NCBI RefSeq assembly: GCF_040954835.1
Contig: NC_090697.1
Span: 11,958,001-12,022,000, forward strand
Direction of reading: 5' to 3'
From: Lepisosteus oculatus
Taxonomy: Eukaryota > Chordata > Actinopteri > Semionotiformes > Lepisosteidae
Length of the DNA: 64,000 bases
Made by a program: the position numbers and the translations under genes. This document shows, piece by piece, positions 1 to 13,826 of the stretch (position 1 is the stretch's first letter; each line of letters starts with the position of its first letter). The notes beneath the pieces were generated by a model, which saw only the letters and a list, made by a program, of their open reading frames with translations, made no database searches and was not told the DNA's origin.

Positions 1-2016
1 CTAAGGAAATAGTAGCAGTGGAAATGTGTAGTTCTTTAAACAATTTTTATTTGGATGTTGTGCAGCATTGTCAATTTTCGTTCTGTTAAGAATGGGTTTG
101 GGACTGGTGTAGTGCTTTAATTTCATTTAATGCTTTGAGGTAAGCATGATTTTTGAAGTTCTAGTTTCACTTCTAATTTTGACAAATGCAGATTTGGGCT
201 TTAAAATTGTTGCTTTTGTTTAGATTTGACCTCGGTCTTAGTTGTTAAATTAATAGGGTGATAAAACACTTTATCATTTTACAAAGAAGAATGGAGTGAT
301 TTTTAGACAGATTGTTTTCTGTGATATAGGCTAACAGTAAATTAATTTGTCATTCAAGCAGGGTAACAGCAACATACTCTGTACAAAATCAACAAATTGT
401 GGCCCTGATGCACATAATCTTTGTAAACAAAACTACCCAATACACACTCATTACTAGTGACAGCTCTGTTAGTTTTTCAACACCTTGAAACCACAGCACT
501 TCCCTCTGTACCAGAATTTCCAACCCAAAGCCCCATTGTGGCAACAGGCTGATGCTGTCTTTTGGCTGAGGCCATGACTGTTTAGTCATTGAATCCTTGG
601 CGCTCTTTCTAATTTTTCTTTCTTAGCTGATCTGCTGTGTATTGGGGCTGCTGACAAACCTGGTGGTAGTATGCTAGCCAGGTACAAGAGACAACCTGCG
701 CTTCATTGGAGCTGTGAAGCTGAACACAAGGTTATAGATTCATGGATTTCGGTCAGTGCAGTAGACGCATGTTAAGTTTTTTAGCAATGGAATGTTTGGT
801 CATTGTCTTAAGGATATTGCATCTACCTCAACAAGCCACGTTTTCCGAACATCTTATTCTGAATTTCAGATCATAGGAGTGACTATTTTGCAAACTGACA
901 CCCCATAAAATGAGAATTATGAATGAAAGTGAAGTGTAAAAAATGGTCTGCTCCTACAATATGCATTATTCTCAAAACGTGATGTTTCAATATTTGGTTC
1001 GAAATTCACATTGTGAAACTAGTGACATTCAGTGTAGTCATCATAACCATCTGAATAATGTTAAAGTTAGTGTAGTGATCATTTAGTAATTGGTCACTTT
1101 CTATTGTATTTCTTTTTTTATACATCTTCTGTGCCAAGTAAATGAACCAATGAGCCATTAGATTTGAATTTAGTTTCATCTGCTTTTGTTAAAGTATGCT
1201 TTATGACAAGTACTTGTATCCTGGTTTGGCCACTGAGTTGTACATCCTCACAGTAGAAATCAGATCCTTATGTATCATTATGCAAAGGTAACAGGTCAAT
1301 AACCAAAACTGTAGTATTTAAGATGAGGAAATCTGTTTGTTACCACTTGTAAGCATGTTTCCACCTTCAGTTTTGGTAAAGCGCTAATCTGGTATGGATA
1401 TCCTTGAGTAGAGCATCTTGCACTAATCAGTGTTCATGTTTAGGTTAACAGAAGTAACACTATAGATCATTAATGTACAGCTGGATGTTTTTTTTCATAC
1501 CTTGGTTATAACTCGGTACATGTTGGGCTTGTAAAATTGCATTTTTCTGCAAATGTTCAGATGGGTAAGAACTCAGCAGTTTAATCATAATGCAAACGGT
1601 ACCCCAAGAGTTTTTAACTAACCTGATGTCATCTAAGAGCACAGGGTAATTGTTTTGCAGGACAAATTTTGCTGTGTTTTTACAAATAAGTCTGTCATCC
1701 ATATGTCAGTAGTTCTCACCTCCTGTTTTTCTGTACTTAATACTTGGTTTGATGATTATCACATTCTGTATTGCCATGTTCTCAATTCACTGCGATTGCT
1801 TTGACTTCAGCACTGCAGTCCATCAAGTACATAGACAGTTCTAAAGTACGATTAAATATGAAACATTTAAAGTTTTCAAGTTTTCTTTTGATGGCTTTGT
1901 CAAAATTCGTGGGGTCTTTGCATTTTCAAAGGTAAAATCATAAAACTCGTATTAATATTCAAGTTGCTTAATATCTGAATGTTTTGTGTACATAACTTTT
2001 TTTTTTTGTTTTCCAG
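1..2016 (+). other. ywhaq: Intron of ywhaq (left edge of window)
   Basis: AT-rich sequence ending in a pyrimidine tract and AG directly before the first recognised 14-3-3 exon. The upstream 14-3-3 exons (phospho-peptide pocket and dimer interface) were looked for and not seen, so they should lie to the left. No repeat, RNA gene or convincing open frame was recognised; the short frames here are stop-rich and resemble no known protein. Confidence 0.7.
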
Positions 2017-4638
<2,622 letters not shown>

Positions 4639-5665
4639 AATGCACATGGAGTCATCTCCCAAAACAATTTACAGAAAAACCTTTTTACACGTCTCCATTC
4701 CTTATTGCTCCACTCAAAAAAAAAAATATTGCAGCAATTGAAAACCCATCATTACTGAATAGCTGTATATGGAAATTCAACAATTTTAGTCTTTTCACAC
4801 TGCAGCTTTTGGAAAACAGAAAAACTCCATTCCTTGGTTTGTGTTGTTTGTCCTGGCCTTCCTGGTGTGCGGTTACTGCTGTAGAAAAGTATTAATAGCT
4901 TCTCTTTATATAAACATTAACTTCCAATTTAGAAAGAAAACACATACAGGACTTGTGTATTTTTGGAGAGAACCTTTCAAGGGAATGTTGAAATTCTGAT
5001 GACAAAGATTGGTAGTCCTATATTGCAAGGTGGAATTTGTGTTTGTTAAAAGGTAAGGTCATCTCTTCATACATCCCTTGCATCATTTGTTTGATCTGCG
5101 GTTGTCTTGAATGCATACAGCAGTTGTAACTTTTGACAGGCAAATTAATTGATCGACTGACCCTGCACATGCTAGCAAATGTACAAAGACAACCTGCTCT
5201 TTACTGCGGTAGAGGTCAGTGCGTGTTAAATCTACTGAGGCAACAAGCATTTCACAGCCAAGCGCTTTTCATTGGTTATGAGGTAATTCCTTTTCGAAGG
5301 TCGCAAACACTCCTTTCTAGTAATGATATTCACTAAATGTTACTTTCTTAGCATGTCTGATTTAAAAGGTGGCACTTCCTGAATACCAAAAATAGTCTAC
5401 ATGCATGACCTTTTTAAGCACCCTGGAATGGGAACCAATATTATTATATACACCAAGTCCAAGTATTCTATTTAGTACTTTTCAATGCAGGTTTGTGCAC
5501 ATGTAAGAGGGTGTTTGGTTTGTCCAGTGATTGTCATTAGAGATTTGGACCACTATTGTGTTTTGCTAATCATTGATTGTAGTCCCCAAAAGCCTTGTGA
5601 AAATGTTTAATGCCCTATGTAACAGCTATGTAACATGAATAAAAATGACATTTTATAAACTGAAA
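4639..5665 (+). other. ywhaq: 3' untranslated region of ywhaq
   Basis: AT-rich, non-coding stretch of about 1 kb from the TAA stop to just past the AATAAA at 5638-5643. The short frame at 5133-5336 resembles no protein. A GT-rich stretch follows at about 5670-5700, as expected of a cleavage and polyadenylation region. Confidence 0.65.
5638..5643 (+). terminator. ywhaq: Poly(A) signal AATAAA of ywhaq
   Basis: Canonical hexamer about 1 kb after the stop codon, with a GT/T-rich downstream element within 60 bases. Confidence 0.7.
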
Positions 5666-7530
5666 GCAAAGCTTGTCCACTGTTTCTCTGTTGTTGGAAA
5701 CTGGTGCCAATTAGACTGTCTGTGGGTATTATAAACATTGGTTCTAAGAAATCAGGATTGTCCAGCGTGGTGATTTTCCCTCATCGAGTTTTAAAATAAT
5801 AAAGGGACTTGCTTCTAGAGGGAACACAATCAAATTGGTTGACCTGTTTTCTCTCATCTGTTGACCTTGCCAGGCTACTTAATCTACTTAAAACAGGCCA
5901 TCTTGAATGTTCTGCAGCTGGTTTAATAAAATGTAAAGTCTTCAAGCCAATTATGTGGTTGAGCTGCCCATAAAAATATCATTGGTTGCGTAGGTACTAG
6001 AGTGAGTAAATTAGCCAACAGCCAATAAATCACTGAAGTTAGTCTTGGGTAGTATGGAAATATTTTTCTGAATTTCCATTTGTAACTAAAATGGTATTAA
6101 ATAGACATTACTTGCTGTACTATTCTTGGGTTTTATTAGCTGTTAGTGGTAGGCTACATTATATTATCTTACACACTGAATGGTAATTACACTGGGGGCA
6201 TTGGTTTCTAGCCAGCTGGTTTGCCAACCTGTCCCCCAAAAGGTAAAATGTAATTGTAGTATAAATGTATCCTCTATTTGAATCATTTGTTGGGGGGAGG
6301 GGATTGTTCCTAGCAGATTGCTGTGTTGCCAGTGTAAGATGTGGGAGGGAGGACTTTCACCAACTTGTCTACGGCAGAATGCACAAGCCACTGAATGTGG
6401 AAACTCGATTCTTAGTTTCAAGTCGATATAATTTGGATAATCCCTGGTGACCTGGTTAAATTCTCCTCTGGCATGCCAATTATCTTAGTTTCCTGGTTTC
6501 CTCCCACAATGCAAAAATATAATGGTAGATTAGCTGGCTTCTAGGAAAACTGGCCCCAGTGTGTGCGCCCTACCTTGTGTCCATTGCTGACTGAGATAAG
6601 ATCCTTGGAATACACCCCAAATTGAAAGAAGCAATTAGCATAATAAAGCAGCTTTAGCAATAGATGGCAAAATAGTAAAAAAAAAACTAGGCTTTCAACT
6701 GAAGAATCTTTTATAGAAAGCCGTTTCAAACTAATAAAATGGTGTGAAGCTATATCCCATTTCGGTAAAAGAAATGAGAAATGCCAGACCAAGAAAGCTG
6801 TTTTTTTTTCCACTTTTCAATCAGTAACTGATTAAAACCCACAGAAGGTGTGTGATTTGACTTCAGCATGTAATTAGTTCAATTAATTAACTTCAGACAA
6901 ATTTATAGTCGAGGTCCCACGAAGCCTGGAGCTACTGATCCCTCCCTGCCCTAAAAAGAACAGAGTTGTAGTGAAATAAATGAAGAGACAGATTTAATTG
7001 AAAACTGTTATTAATGTTTGCAACAGCAGTCCACCGGTGTGACTTCAGTGAACATCAGCTGGTATCCCAGCTTGCCTTACACTCCCAACCTGCTTTTCAT
7101 CTTAAAGGGACATCATTGACTAATATGAAGGGAGCGTCTGCCAACTTTCGACTTGAGAACTGTGCACACGAGTGAGGAGTAGTGATGAGGGCTCTGCAGC
7201 TCAGATTAGATAGAGGATCATGGGTCCAGCTCTCAGGTAAGGTGTAGCTCAGGTTGCTTTAACAAAGGCCCTTCTGTACAAGTGGGTCCTCTTCATGCTG
7301 CAAATGTAGGTTTGTTCTCAGTTGACTTATCTGGATAAATATAGCCTGAAAAATAACATCCCTCCCAGCAAATCTAAAATACAACAGGTCAGCTTTTGTG
7401 CCAATTTAACGTCTGCAATCTTGAAGTCATAGACTATATATATATGACTCAAAATGTATTATTACTACAATAACTCCCTCACCCAAATCCAGTTGATTTA
7501 TCTTAGTATGTGACTTTTTAAATAGTTACA
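5666..7530. other. Intergenic region between ywhaq and the adam17 upstream repeats
   Basis: No gene recognised. A diverged copy of the widespread fish interspersed repeat (reverse orientation) lies at about 6430-6620: it keeps the 'tttcctcccac' and 'ttagctggcttctaggaaaactggcc' core that other copies in this window carry on the opposite strand. The rest is plain AT-rich sequence. Confidence 0.5.
6430..6620 (-). repeat. Diverged copy of the fish 'AACTCCACACAGACAG' interspersed repeat
   Basis: Reads as the reverse complement of the copies at 19935-20225, 25558-25745 and 56095-56345. It retains the segment equivalent to 'gccaattaacctac' plus the 'gtgggaggaaa' motif in inverted form, with many substitutions. 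An old, immobile relic. Confidence 0.45.
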
Positions 7531-7533
7531 GGC

Positions 7534-7630
7534 TCCACAGCCGAAACGTATGTCTTTTCTTCTCAGCATGGAATAAACCTTTACTTGTTCCTTTCCAGCC
7601 TAGCCTACACATGCTGACGCAGCTACCTAC
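7534..7630. mobile_element. Half of a palindromic MITE
   Basis: Contains 'ccacagccgaaacgtatg', 'cagcatggaataaacct', 'ttacttgttcctttccagcc' and 'catgctgacgcagct'. These match one arm of the inverted-repeat elements at 13135-13262 and 25350-25560, including the outer 'agctgcgtcagcatg' terminus seen at 13140 in the opposite orientation. The partner arm is missing, so this is a broken non-autonomous element. It abuts a SINE on its right. Confidence 0.6.
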
Positions 7631-7636
7631 TTCTAA

Positions 7637-7899
7637 TTGCTTACACTTATATATCGCTTTTCTGGACACTCCACTCAAAGCACTTTACAGGTAATTGGGA
7701 CTCCCCTCCACCACCACCAGTGTGCAGCCCCACCTGGATGATGCGACAGCAGCCATAGTGCACCAGTACTCTCACCACACACCAGCTCTCAGTGGGGAGG
7801 AGAGCAGAGTGATGGAAATTTGTCCAGGACGCCAAGGTTACACCCCTACTCTTTTTGAGAAACGTCCTCGGATTTTTAATGACCACAGACCACATGACT
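7637..7899 (-). mobile_element. 5S-type SINE, 3' part (copy A)
   Basis: Reverse-complement copy of the family described at 46780-47312. It starts with the 3' tail (inverted 'agcgctttgagtggagtgtccag'), contains the 'caccaccaccagtgtgcagccccacctgg' block, and ends near 'tttttaatgaccacag'. The 5S-like head is absent, consistent with 5' truncation during retrotransposition. The 160-codon frame on the - strand here lies within SINE sequence and is not a gene. Confidence 0.8.
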
Positions 7900-9328
7900 T
7901 TGTGCAACAGAACAGCATTATACTTGGTTCCAGCTGTATTATTCTTTACATTTATAGGGAATTGTATGTTTGTTGTGCACTTAGTTTTTTTCTTAATTTG
8001 AGTGGTGAGCTCCCCACAGAACTCAAGTGAACTCGAGTGCTGATTTGGCTTTTCTATGATGGTGTTTGTATTTCCTTTAGCGCTTGAGACAGAACATCTC
8101 ATCTGCCCTGAGAATCCTAATTTCTTCATTGTCCTCTGTCATTTCTATCAAGAGCAATGTATTTTAAAAGCAGAATGACTTACACCCAGAAGAACATGAT
8201 TTTAAAAAAAAACATCTGCTCATTGCTTGTTTTAAAATATGTAGGTAATTGGTTTTCAAAGTGGGTTATTTAAACACATTGGGAATAGAATATATCTGAG
8301 GGACAGGGTTGCTGTATGAAAACTTCACACAAAGTATGAACAAAAGGAAATTGGGTCACCACACTCATTAAATTATTGGCTTTTTGTAGCCTAAAATATA
8401 ATTAACAAAATTAAAAGCCTAATGAAATTGTTCATACTTCGATGCAGTTATTTCTCTAGATAGTTAATGTCTCACTTTCATCACAGTACTAAACGATTCA
8501 CTACATCTACACACAAGGCATTCTTAATACTGAGGAATCTGAGTTTTCCAAAACAAGCGTCCTAAAAAATGTTTTGAAGTCGAAAGAATTAAGGTTTTCT
8601 ATCAGGAATTGAATCTTAATAGAAATATCTTGCATACTGCCCTATTGTGACTTTCTACCACAGAACATGTCAAACACAACATAAGATTGTTTGTAAATTG
8701 AGCTGAGACATGTTGCCTAACTTTTGGCTCCTTGCAGTAATCCAAACCAGACTTTAATCCAGAAAGATAGCTTTAATCCAGGTTTTAATCCATAAAATTC
8801 AGAAATAACCAGAAAGCTTTTTTGGCCACCCTCTTAAAAAACATTCCTCTTCTTGTGCAGCTGTTAAGATGACACATTATTTACTGAAAATACCTAATAA
8901 TGTTGATCCAGCTTTCTATGTATTTAAGAGCAGTAGATGAACCTCAAACGGCGTGTCTTTAAGAAGTCTGGGGAAAGTGAAGATCCTTACAAAATCCCTT
9001 GAACAGACAGGAAGGACAACCCTTTATTCAAGACTAAAGCATTTCAGTTCCTATAATTTAGTACTGTGTATGATGTATCTTTCAGACCAGGAATTAGTTT
9101 ACTAACACTCTAAGAACATAAGAAAAGGTAACAGGATTGTGGCAGCAGAATAAGTTCTGAAGTTTACAGAAACATCTTGGTTCCACACTCAATGTGTGGG
9201 GTTTCACCATGCAGCACAACAATGATTCAAGATATGAAGCAGCCAACTGAGTTCATCAGGAGAACAGAACTGGAACAGACTAAGTCAAACTTCCGGTTTA
9301 AATCTGTTTGAGCAAGCATTGTAAAATG
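7900..9328. other. Intergenic sequence, no recognised gene
   Basis: AT-rich sequence with no convincing exon or RNA gene. Around 9110-9130 a short 'agaacataagaaa' string resembles the edge of the interspersed repeat seen at 35940 and 63090, but is too short to call. Confidence 0.4.
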
Positions 9329-9603
9329 AGATAAAATCACTTTATTGGCCAAATACAATTTCTTGTATTAGGAATTTGCCTTTTCGCATACCCCAGCTTG
9401 CTCTCCATGAGACACACAGACAGAGAGAAGCTTGGTTTCAGAGCACAGGGTCAGCCATTTATACAGCGGCCCTGGAGCAGCTGGGGTTAAGGGCCTTGCT
9501 CAGGGGTCCAAAGGAGTAGGATTCCTCTGCCGGCCGCGGGATACGAACCCGCAACCTTACAGCCACAGGCGCAGATCCTCAGCCACAGAGCCGTCGCTGT
9601 ACC
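9329..9603 (-). mobile_element. tRNA-derived SINE (copy 1)
   Basis: On the - strand the element begins with a tRNA-like head: a box-B-like GGTTCGTATCCC (from 'gggatacgaaccc', about 9538-9550) preceded by 'ctgaggatctgcgcctgtggc'. It ends in 'ttggccaataaagtgattt'. A second copy at 53560-53817 matches along almost the whole length. The architecture is that of a Pol III tRNA-headed SINE; it encodes nothing. Confidence 0.75.
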
Positions 9604-10954
9604 TACTGAAGACAAAAAAGCAGCCTGGACACTGCAAGATCCCTAAGTGCTAAGTGGCAGCAGTAAGCATCTCAAATGATTACAGAGTCTGGTTCTCAAA
9701 TTTCACGCAGTTACTGCCTCAAAACAGTGCGACACCAAATATGGATTTTTACCTTCTGAAATGTGCTTAAAGTGAATGTGTCACAATACTTACAAATCAT
9801 GAGGTTGAACGCAAAGTATATTTAGTTCTAGCATGATTAAATGTATGGATGGAATTACCAGAAAGTAAAACATACGATACATTGTACTTAGTGTTTGTTT
9901 TATTCTCAGAATCACAAATGCAATTTGCTTGACTGAAAAGCAAAACTTTTGATCGGTTTGACCTTGCTATTACAATACCTTTGGAGGGAGCTGTATACTG
10001 TTTGTATTTCCGGGGAGATCAAAATCAAGTTAAAGCTGAGGCAGTGGAACACACGTGCTCAGATATAATTCTTCGGGATGCAGCTGGAGAACCTCCTGTT
10101 TATCAGATGCCCGGTTTCCCAGTCCATGTACAAATGATCCCCCCACCTTGGACCACCTTGTGAGGAACCTTTAATGGAGATTTCAGTAAAGTGGACCTGG
10201 TGGGTTAAAACTGTTAACGCACTGGAAATGGACGTTTTTGCCCTGTCGTATGATCATACCGAACACATTTACAGGAAGGAGTTTGCCATCTTATTATTTA
10301 CTGCTGAATAGCCTGAAAGTGGCCATCATCTCGTAGAGCATGGAGGCTGACATAGCTTACATTGACCACTTCACAAACAGCACTGTACATGCCACTCACG
10401 GTACCCTGATGGTAACCCAAGGTGATTATCCTCTCTGAGGCTAAGCAGTATAGTGGTGTAATAGCGACCTCTGCTGCCTCACAACTCCAGGATGTTGACT
10501 TTGAATCTGGGCTGGGAGGCTTTCCGTGTGGAGACTGCATGTTGTCATGTGCTCATTGTGTTACCGTTGGGTCGTCTTCTACCTTCCCAAGACATGCTGT
10601 TTAGGGTAACTGAAGCCTCTAAATTGTCCTGGCGTGTGTGTGTATATGTGTTTGTTTGCGCACGCGTACTCAGTGATACACTGGGTTCCCATCCAGGGGG
10701 CGATGAACACCCGCACCTGACCACCAGGGGGCAATGAACACCTGCACCTGAACACTGGGCCTCTGGGATGGGCTGTGGACTGTCCCCAGATGACCCTCAC
10801 CAGGAGTAAGAAGTTTTCTGAAAAAGGATGAACCTGCGAGTTTGCAGCTTTGAGGTTTTTTTTTAAAGAAACAAATCTGGTTTGTATCTCTAAAATGAAT
10901 GCCAAGATCAAGAAAGGCATGGCAGTAATAACAGATCTGCTTGTTCACCGAAAC
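9604..10954. other. Intergenic sequence with short tandem motif
   Basis: No gene recognised. At about 10699-10751 an imperfect direct repeat ('ggcgatgaacacccgcacctga' / 'ggcaatgaacacctgcacctga') precedes the LINE fragment. A GT-rich patch is at 10635-10660. The frame at 9981-10163 resembles no known protein. Confidence 0.4.
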
Positions 10955-12003
10955 CCCCCAGGGCTGTGTACTCCTGTTCACCCTGATGACTGATGACTGC
11001 ACTGCTCAACACAGTGCAAACGACATCATCAAGTTCGCTGATGACACGACAGTGGTGGGCCCCATTAGCAACAACCATGAGGCACCATACGGAGAGGAGG
11101 TGGAGCAACCAGCGGACTGGTGCTTAAACAACAATCTGTCTCCGAATGTCGATCAGACAAAGGAGATGATCATTGACTTCAGGAGGGCCTGCGCTGATCA
11201 CTCCCCACTGCACATCAACGGCTCCCATGCAGAGACAGCTGGAAGTACTAAGTTTCTTGGTGTGCACATCACAGATGACCTCACTGGGACCATCAACACC
11301 ACCTCCCTAGCTAAAAAAGCACAACAACGTCTCCACTTCCTGCAGCGACTGAGAAGGGCAAGCCTTCCTCTCCCCCCATACTGTCCACATTCTATAGAGG
11401 TACAGTACCATCGAGAGCATCTTGACAAACTGTATCATTGTTTGGTTTGGGAATTGTAAGGTCTGAGACTGCAAGTCCCTGCAACGAATTGTCAGTACAG
11501 CAGGAAACATTATTGGAGCCTCCTTTCCGTCCATTTAGGACATCTGCCACAAACGCTGCACACACAAAGCCTCCAGTATTGTGGACGTTCCCTCCCACCC
11601 CTCCTGCAACCTCTTTGCCCTCCTACCATCTGGTGAAAGGTATCCCAGTATACGGGCCAGCTCCACCAGACTCCGAAACAGCTTTTTTTCCACAGGCTGT
11701 CAGGCTCCTCAACACCCTGGTACCTACTGCACCTACTCCAAATCTGGAATCTTAGATCTGTTTTGCCTAATTTCAGGCATACTCACTGATGTATTTTTTG
11801 CACAATCCTATCAAGTCAATTGCACTAGGCACATCGGACTTTATGTACCCTGTACCCTGTCAGAAATGTCTATGTCTACATTGTCTATAGCGTTGTCTTC
11901 TCAGTGTCCTGTCTATATTCGCACCATTGACCTGGAGAACTATATCTCCCTCCTCTGTTTACTTGTATATGGCTGGAATGACAAATAAACATGAACTTGA
12001 ACT
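10955..12003 (+). pseudogene. Dead non-LTR retrotransposon, RT C-terminal and 3' end
   Basis: Read on the + strand, 10963-11459 encodes the end of a reverse transcriptase. It has a 'QGCVL'-like block, the catalytic-motif region KFADDTTVVG (the FADD box), then an FLGVHITDDL block and KKAQQRLHFLQRLRR, all typical of fish L2/Rex-type LINEs. Beyond 11459 the homology continues in other frames (LFALLPSG, RLRNSFF), so the frame is broken by indels and stops. The 3' end has 'ggaatgacaaataaacatgaacttgaactt', the tail type of such LINEs. The 5' two thirds of ORF2 and ORF1 are missing. Inactive; no host function inferred. Confidence 0.85.
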
Positions 12004-12364
12004 TCTTGGAAGGGAGGATCTCATGCTGAATAAATAAGCCACACCAGTGTTTACTTTTTTAGCTGTTATTTTATTTAGCTTTCCCTCACAGCTCACGTCT
12101 AGACAGCAAGACCTGTTTTTCACTTCATAGCCTGCATAAACTCTCCCTCAAGGAGAGGACATCATACCGAGTAATGAAACGTGTTTTTGCTTTATGTTTC
12201 CTGGCACGGTTCCTTCCAATTTTATGATGTTAGGCAAGAGGAGACTCCCTTCATCCAAGACAGAAATGCAGCACCCACCAGGAGAACTTGGCAAAATGGG
12301 AAACAGCTTGACCAACTGAATTAATGGGGAAACGTGAGTAAGACAAACTGCACAGACACAATGT

Positions 12365-12663
12365 GGGATTAAGGCAGGACAGTGGGGTTAACACTCAACA
12401 CCACCATGGGGTCTTTAATGACCAAGTGGACAGGACCTTGATTGAACTGAAGGATGGCTCCATAACAGCACAGTGTCATCCGTCACAATACTGGGGTACT
12501 GGTTTAGAAATTGTGGCTGAGAAGTACAGCAGCAGCCAAGCTCTCCTCTGAGGTCTCAGACCACCCTTGGAAACTAAATCCATCTTAATTGAAAATGAAC
12601 AGCAGAATGACCACCTTGTAGCCTGATCTCCTCAGATCTCAGAAGCTAAGCAAGGTTGGGCTT
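12365..12663. mobile_element. Degenerate 5S-type SINE fragments (copy K)
   Basis: 12365-12560 resembles the body of the 5S-type SINE in reverse orientation ('ggtctttaatgaccaagtgg', 'caggaccttg', 'atactggggta'). Separately, 12622-12660 on the + strand ('cctgatctcctcagatct', 'cagaagctaagcaaggttggg') closely resembles the box A region of 5S rRNA. The opposite orientations imply two insertions or a rearrangement. Confidence 0.55.
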
Positions 12664-12695
12664 TTTTTTTTCAATCTGTTAAAACCAGCGAATAA

Positions 12696-12910
12696 AATAT
12701 TGTAACGCAACGGGGGCTCTGGCGGGCACCCTTGTCGCATTAGGTCGGCTCCCCACCGTCGGGGGCTCGAACCCGGGACTCCCGCGTCACTCTGCAGGGA
12801 CCCAGCCCGGTGAGCCAAAGAGTGATCTCCCTACAGCCCAGTAGCTGTAGTCCTGCTATCACACAGCAGGCTCTTACACAGTGCCTGTCGGCCGTAAGCG
12901 TTACAATATT
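12696..12910 (-). mobile_element. Inverted-repeat element with tRNA-like core (copy 1)
   Basis: Bounded by a perfect 13-bp inverted repeat: 'aatattgtaacgc' at 12696-12708 and its complement at 12898-12910. On the - strand the interior has a near-consensus box A (tggctcaccgg) and a consensus box B (ggttcgagccc) about 40 bases apart, as in a tRNA gene. A shorter relative lacking this core lies at 43064-43138. It could be a MITE that captured a tRNA-like segment, or a SINE with inverted ends. Confidence 0.6.
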
Positions 12911-13134
12911 AATCGTGTATTAAAAATGACATAAATAAGTTAGTACCACGCAGAGGTTTTTAACATTTAGAGATGCACTGAAACATACAATTTGACCAAA
13001 CGTTTGCACACCCCTGTTGTTACGCAGCATCGTTTTTAGACGAAATGAGTTGACATCGAAAAAAATATTTATCTGAACAATAGAAACGCAGTGTTTTCGC
13101 AAAGTAGGCTACCTTTTCAAAGAGTTCAGGTGGG

Positions 13135-13262
13135 GAGCCGCGTCAGCATGCATAGGCTGCAAAGGAACGAGTAATAGGTTTATTCCATGCTGAAAAGAGA
13201 AGAAAGAAAACACTGTGTTTTCTTTCTTCTCTTTTCAGCATGGAATAAACCTATTACTTGTT
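13135..13262. mobile_element. Palindromic MITE with near-perfect 48-bp hairpin
   Basis: Arms 13166-13213 and 13215-13262 are reverse complements with one mismatch and a single-base spacer. The left side also has the family terminus 'gccgcgtcagcatgcat' at 13138-13154. The arm motif 'ggtttattccatgctgaaaa' recurs at 25389 and, in altered form, at 44661. The hairpin lies about 560 bp upstream of the adam17 start codon and could form a cruciform or an RNA hairpin. Confidence 0.8.
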
Positions 13263-13369
13263 ACTTTTTCAAATGACGAGCATCATTTCTAAAGGTGAGA
13301 GGAATGCTCTGGGAATTTGTCGCTGGGAAAACCCCACACAACATTTTCTGAGCAAAACGCCTGGAAGTG

Positions 13370-13826
13370 CAGTTTAATCCCATTACACACGACGCCGTTG
13401 ACTTGCTGCCTCGGCATCTGTACGGTTTCGCTATACGTGGCCTTGTTAATGTCGAACTCACTGTAAAGACTTCGCCCGCAGTTTCGGCGGCAGGTCTGCT
13501 TCCTCAGCTGCACAGGATGTGTCTCATTCCCCCTGTTTTACAAAACTACTTCCGGATGTGGGCGGCTGCAATGGAGACCAACCGAGTAACAGTTTCTTTT
13601 TAGCCTCGTCTCTCTTTCACCCTCCCTGCAGCCATGGGAATTAAAAGCGATCGTTGGTGATAGATTATTTCACGTATCTGTTGTTTTTTTTTTAAAAAAG
13701 AAAACAGGAAATCAAGTTTCTTTACAATCGGTAGTCCACTTTTTGAGGAAGCCTGGTTACAGTTCATCCGCGATGTTGACATCCAGCCGAGATTCGTGCG
13801 GGGTCGTGTTTGTCACCATCGCCGAA
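13370..13826 (+). promoter_or_regulatory. adam17: Probable adam17 promoter and 5' UTR
   Basis: A CpG-richer segment than its surroundings, directly upstream of the adam17 signal-peptide exon. It contains an ETS-family site ACTTCCGG at 13548-13555 followed by a GC-rich 'gtgggcggctgcaatgg' stretch, an arrangement common around TATA-less housekeeping start sites. The transcription start itself cannot be fixed from sequence. An in-frame upstream ATG lies at 13773. Confidence 0.5.

Noticed and set aside
1-2016. Upstream 14-3-3 exon inside the left-hand intron
   Set aside because: No stretch encoding the expected helix 4-6 residues (FYLKMKGDYFRY-like) was found on the + strand.
7647-8129. 160-codon - strand frame
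   Set aside because: Its first part is 5S-type SINE sequence also found at other loci in this window; no protein similarity.
9981-10163. 60-codon + strand frame upstream of the LINE fragment
   Set aside because: No ATG context, motif or family resemblance; likely chance.
10941-11459. 172-codon frame as a host gene
   Set aside because: It carries the reverse-transcriptase FADD block and the frame breaks downstream; it is a LINE remnant.
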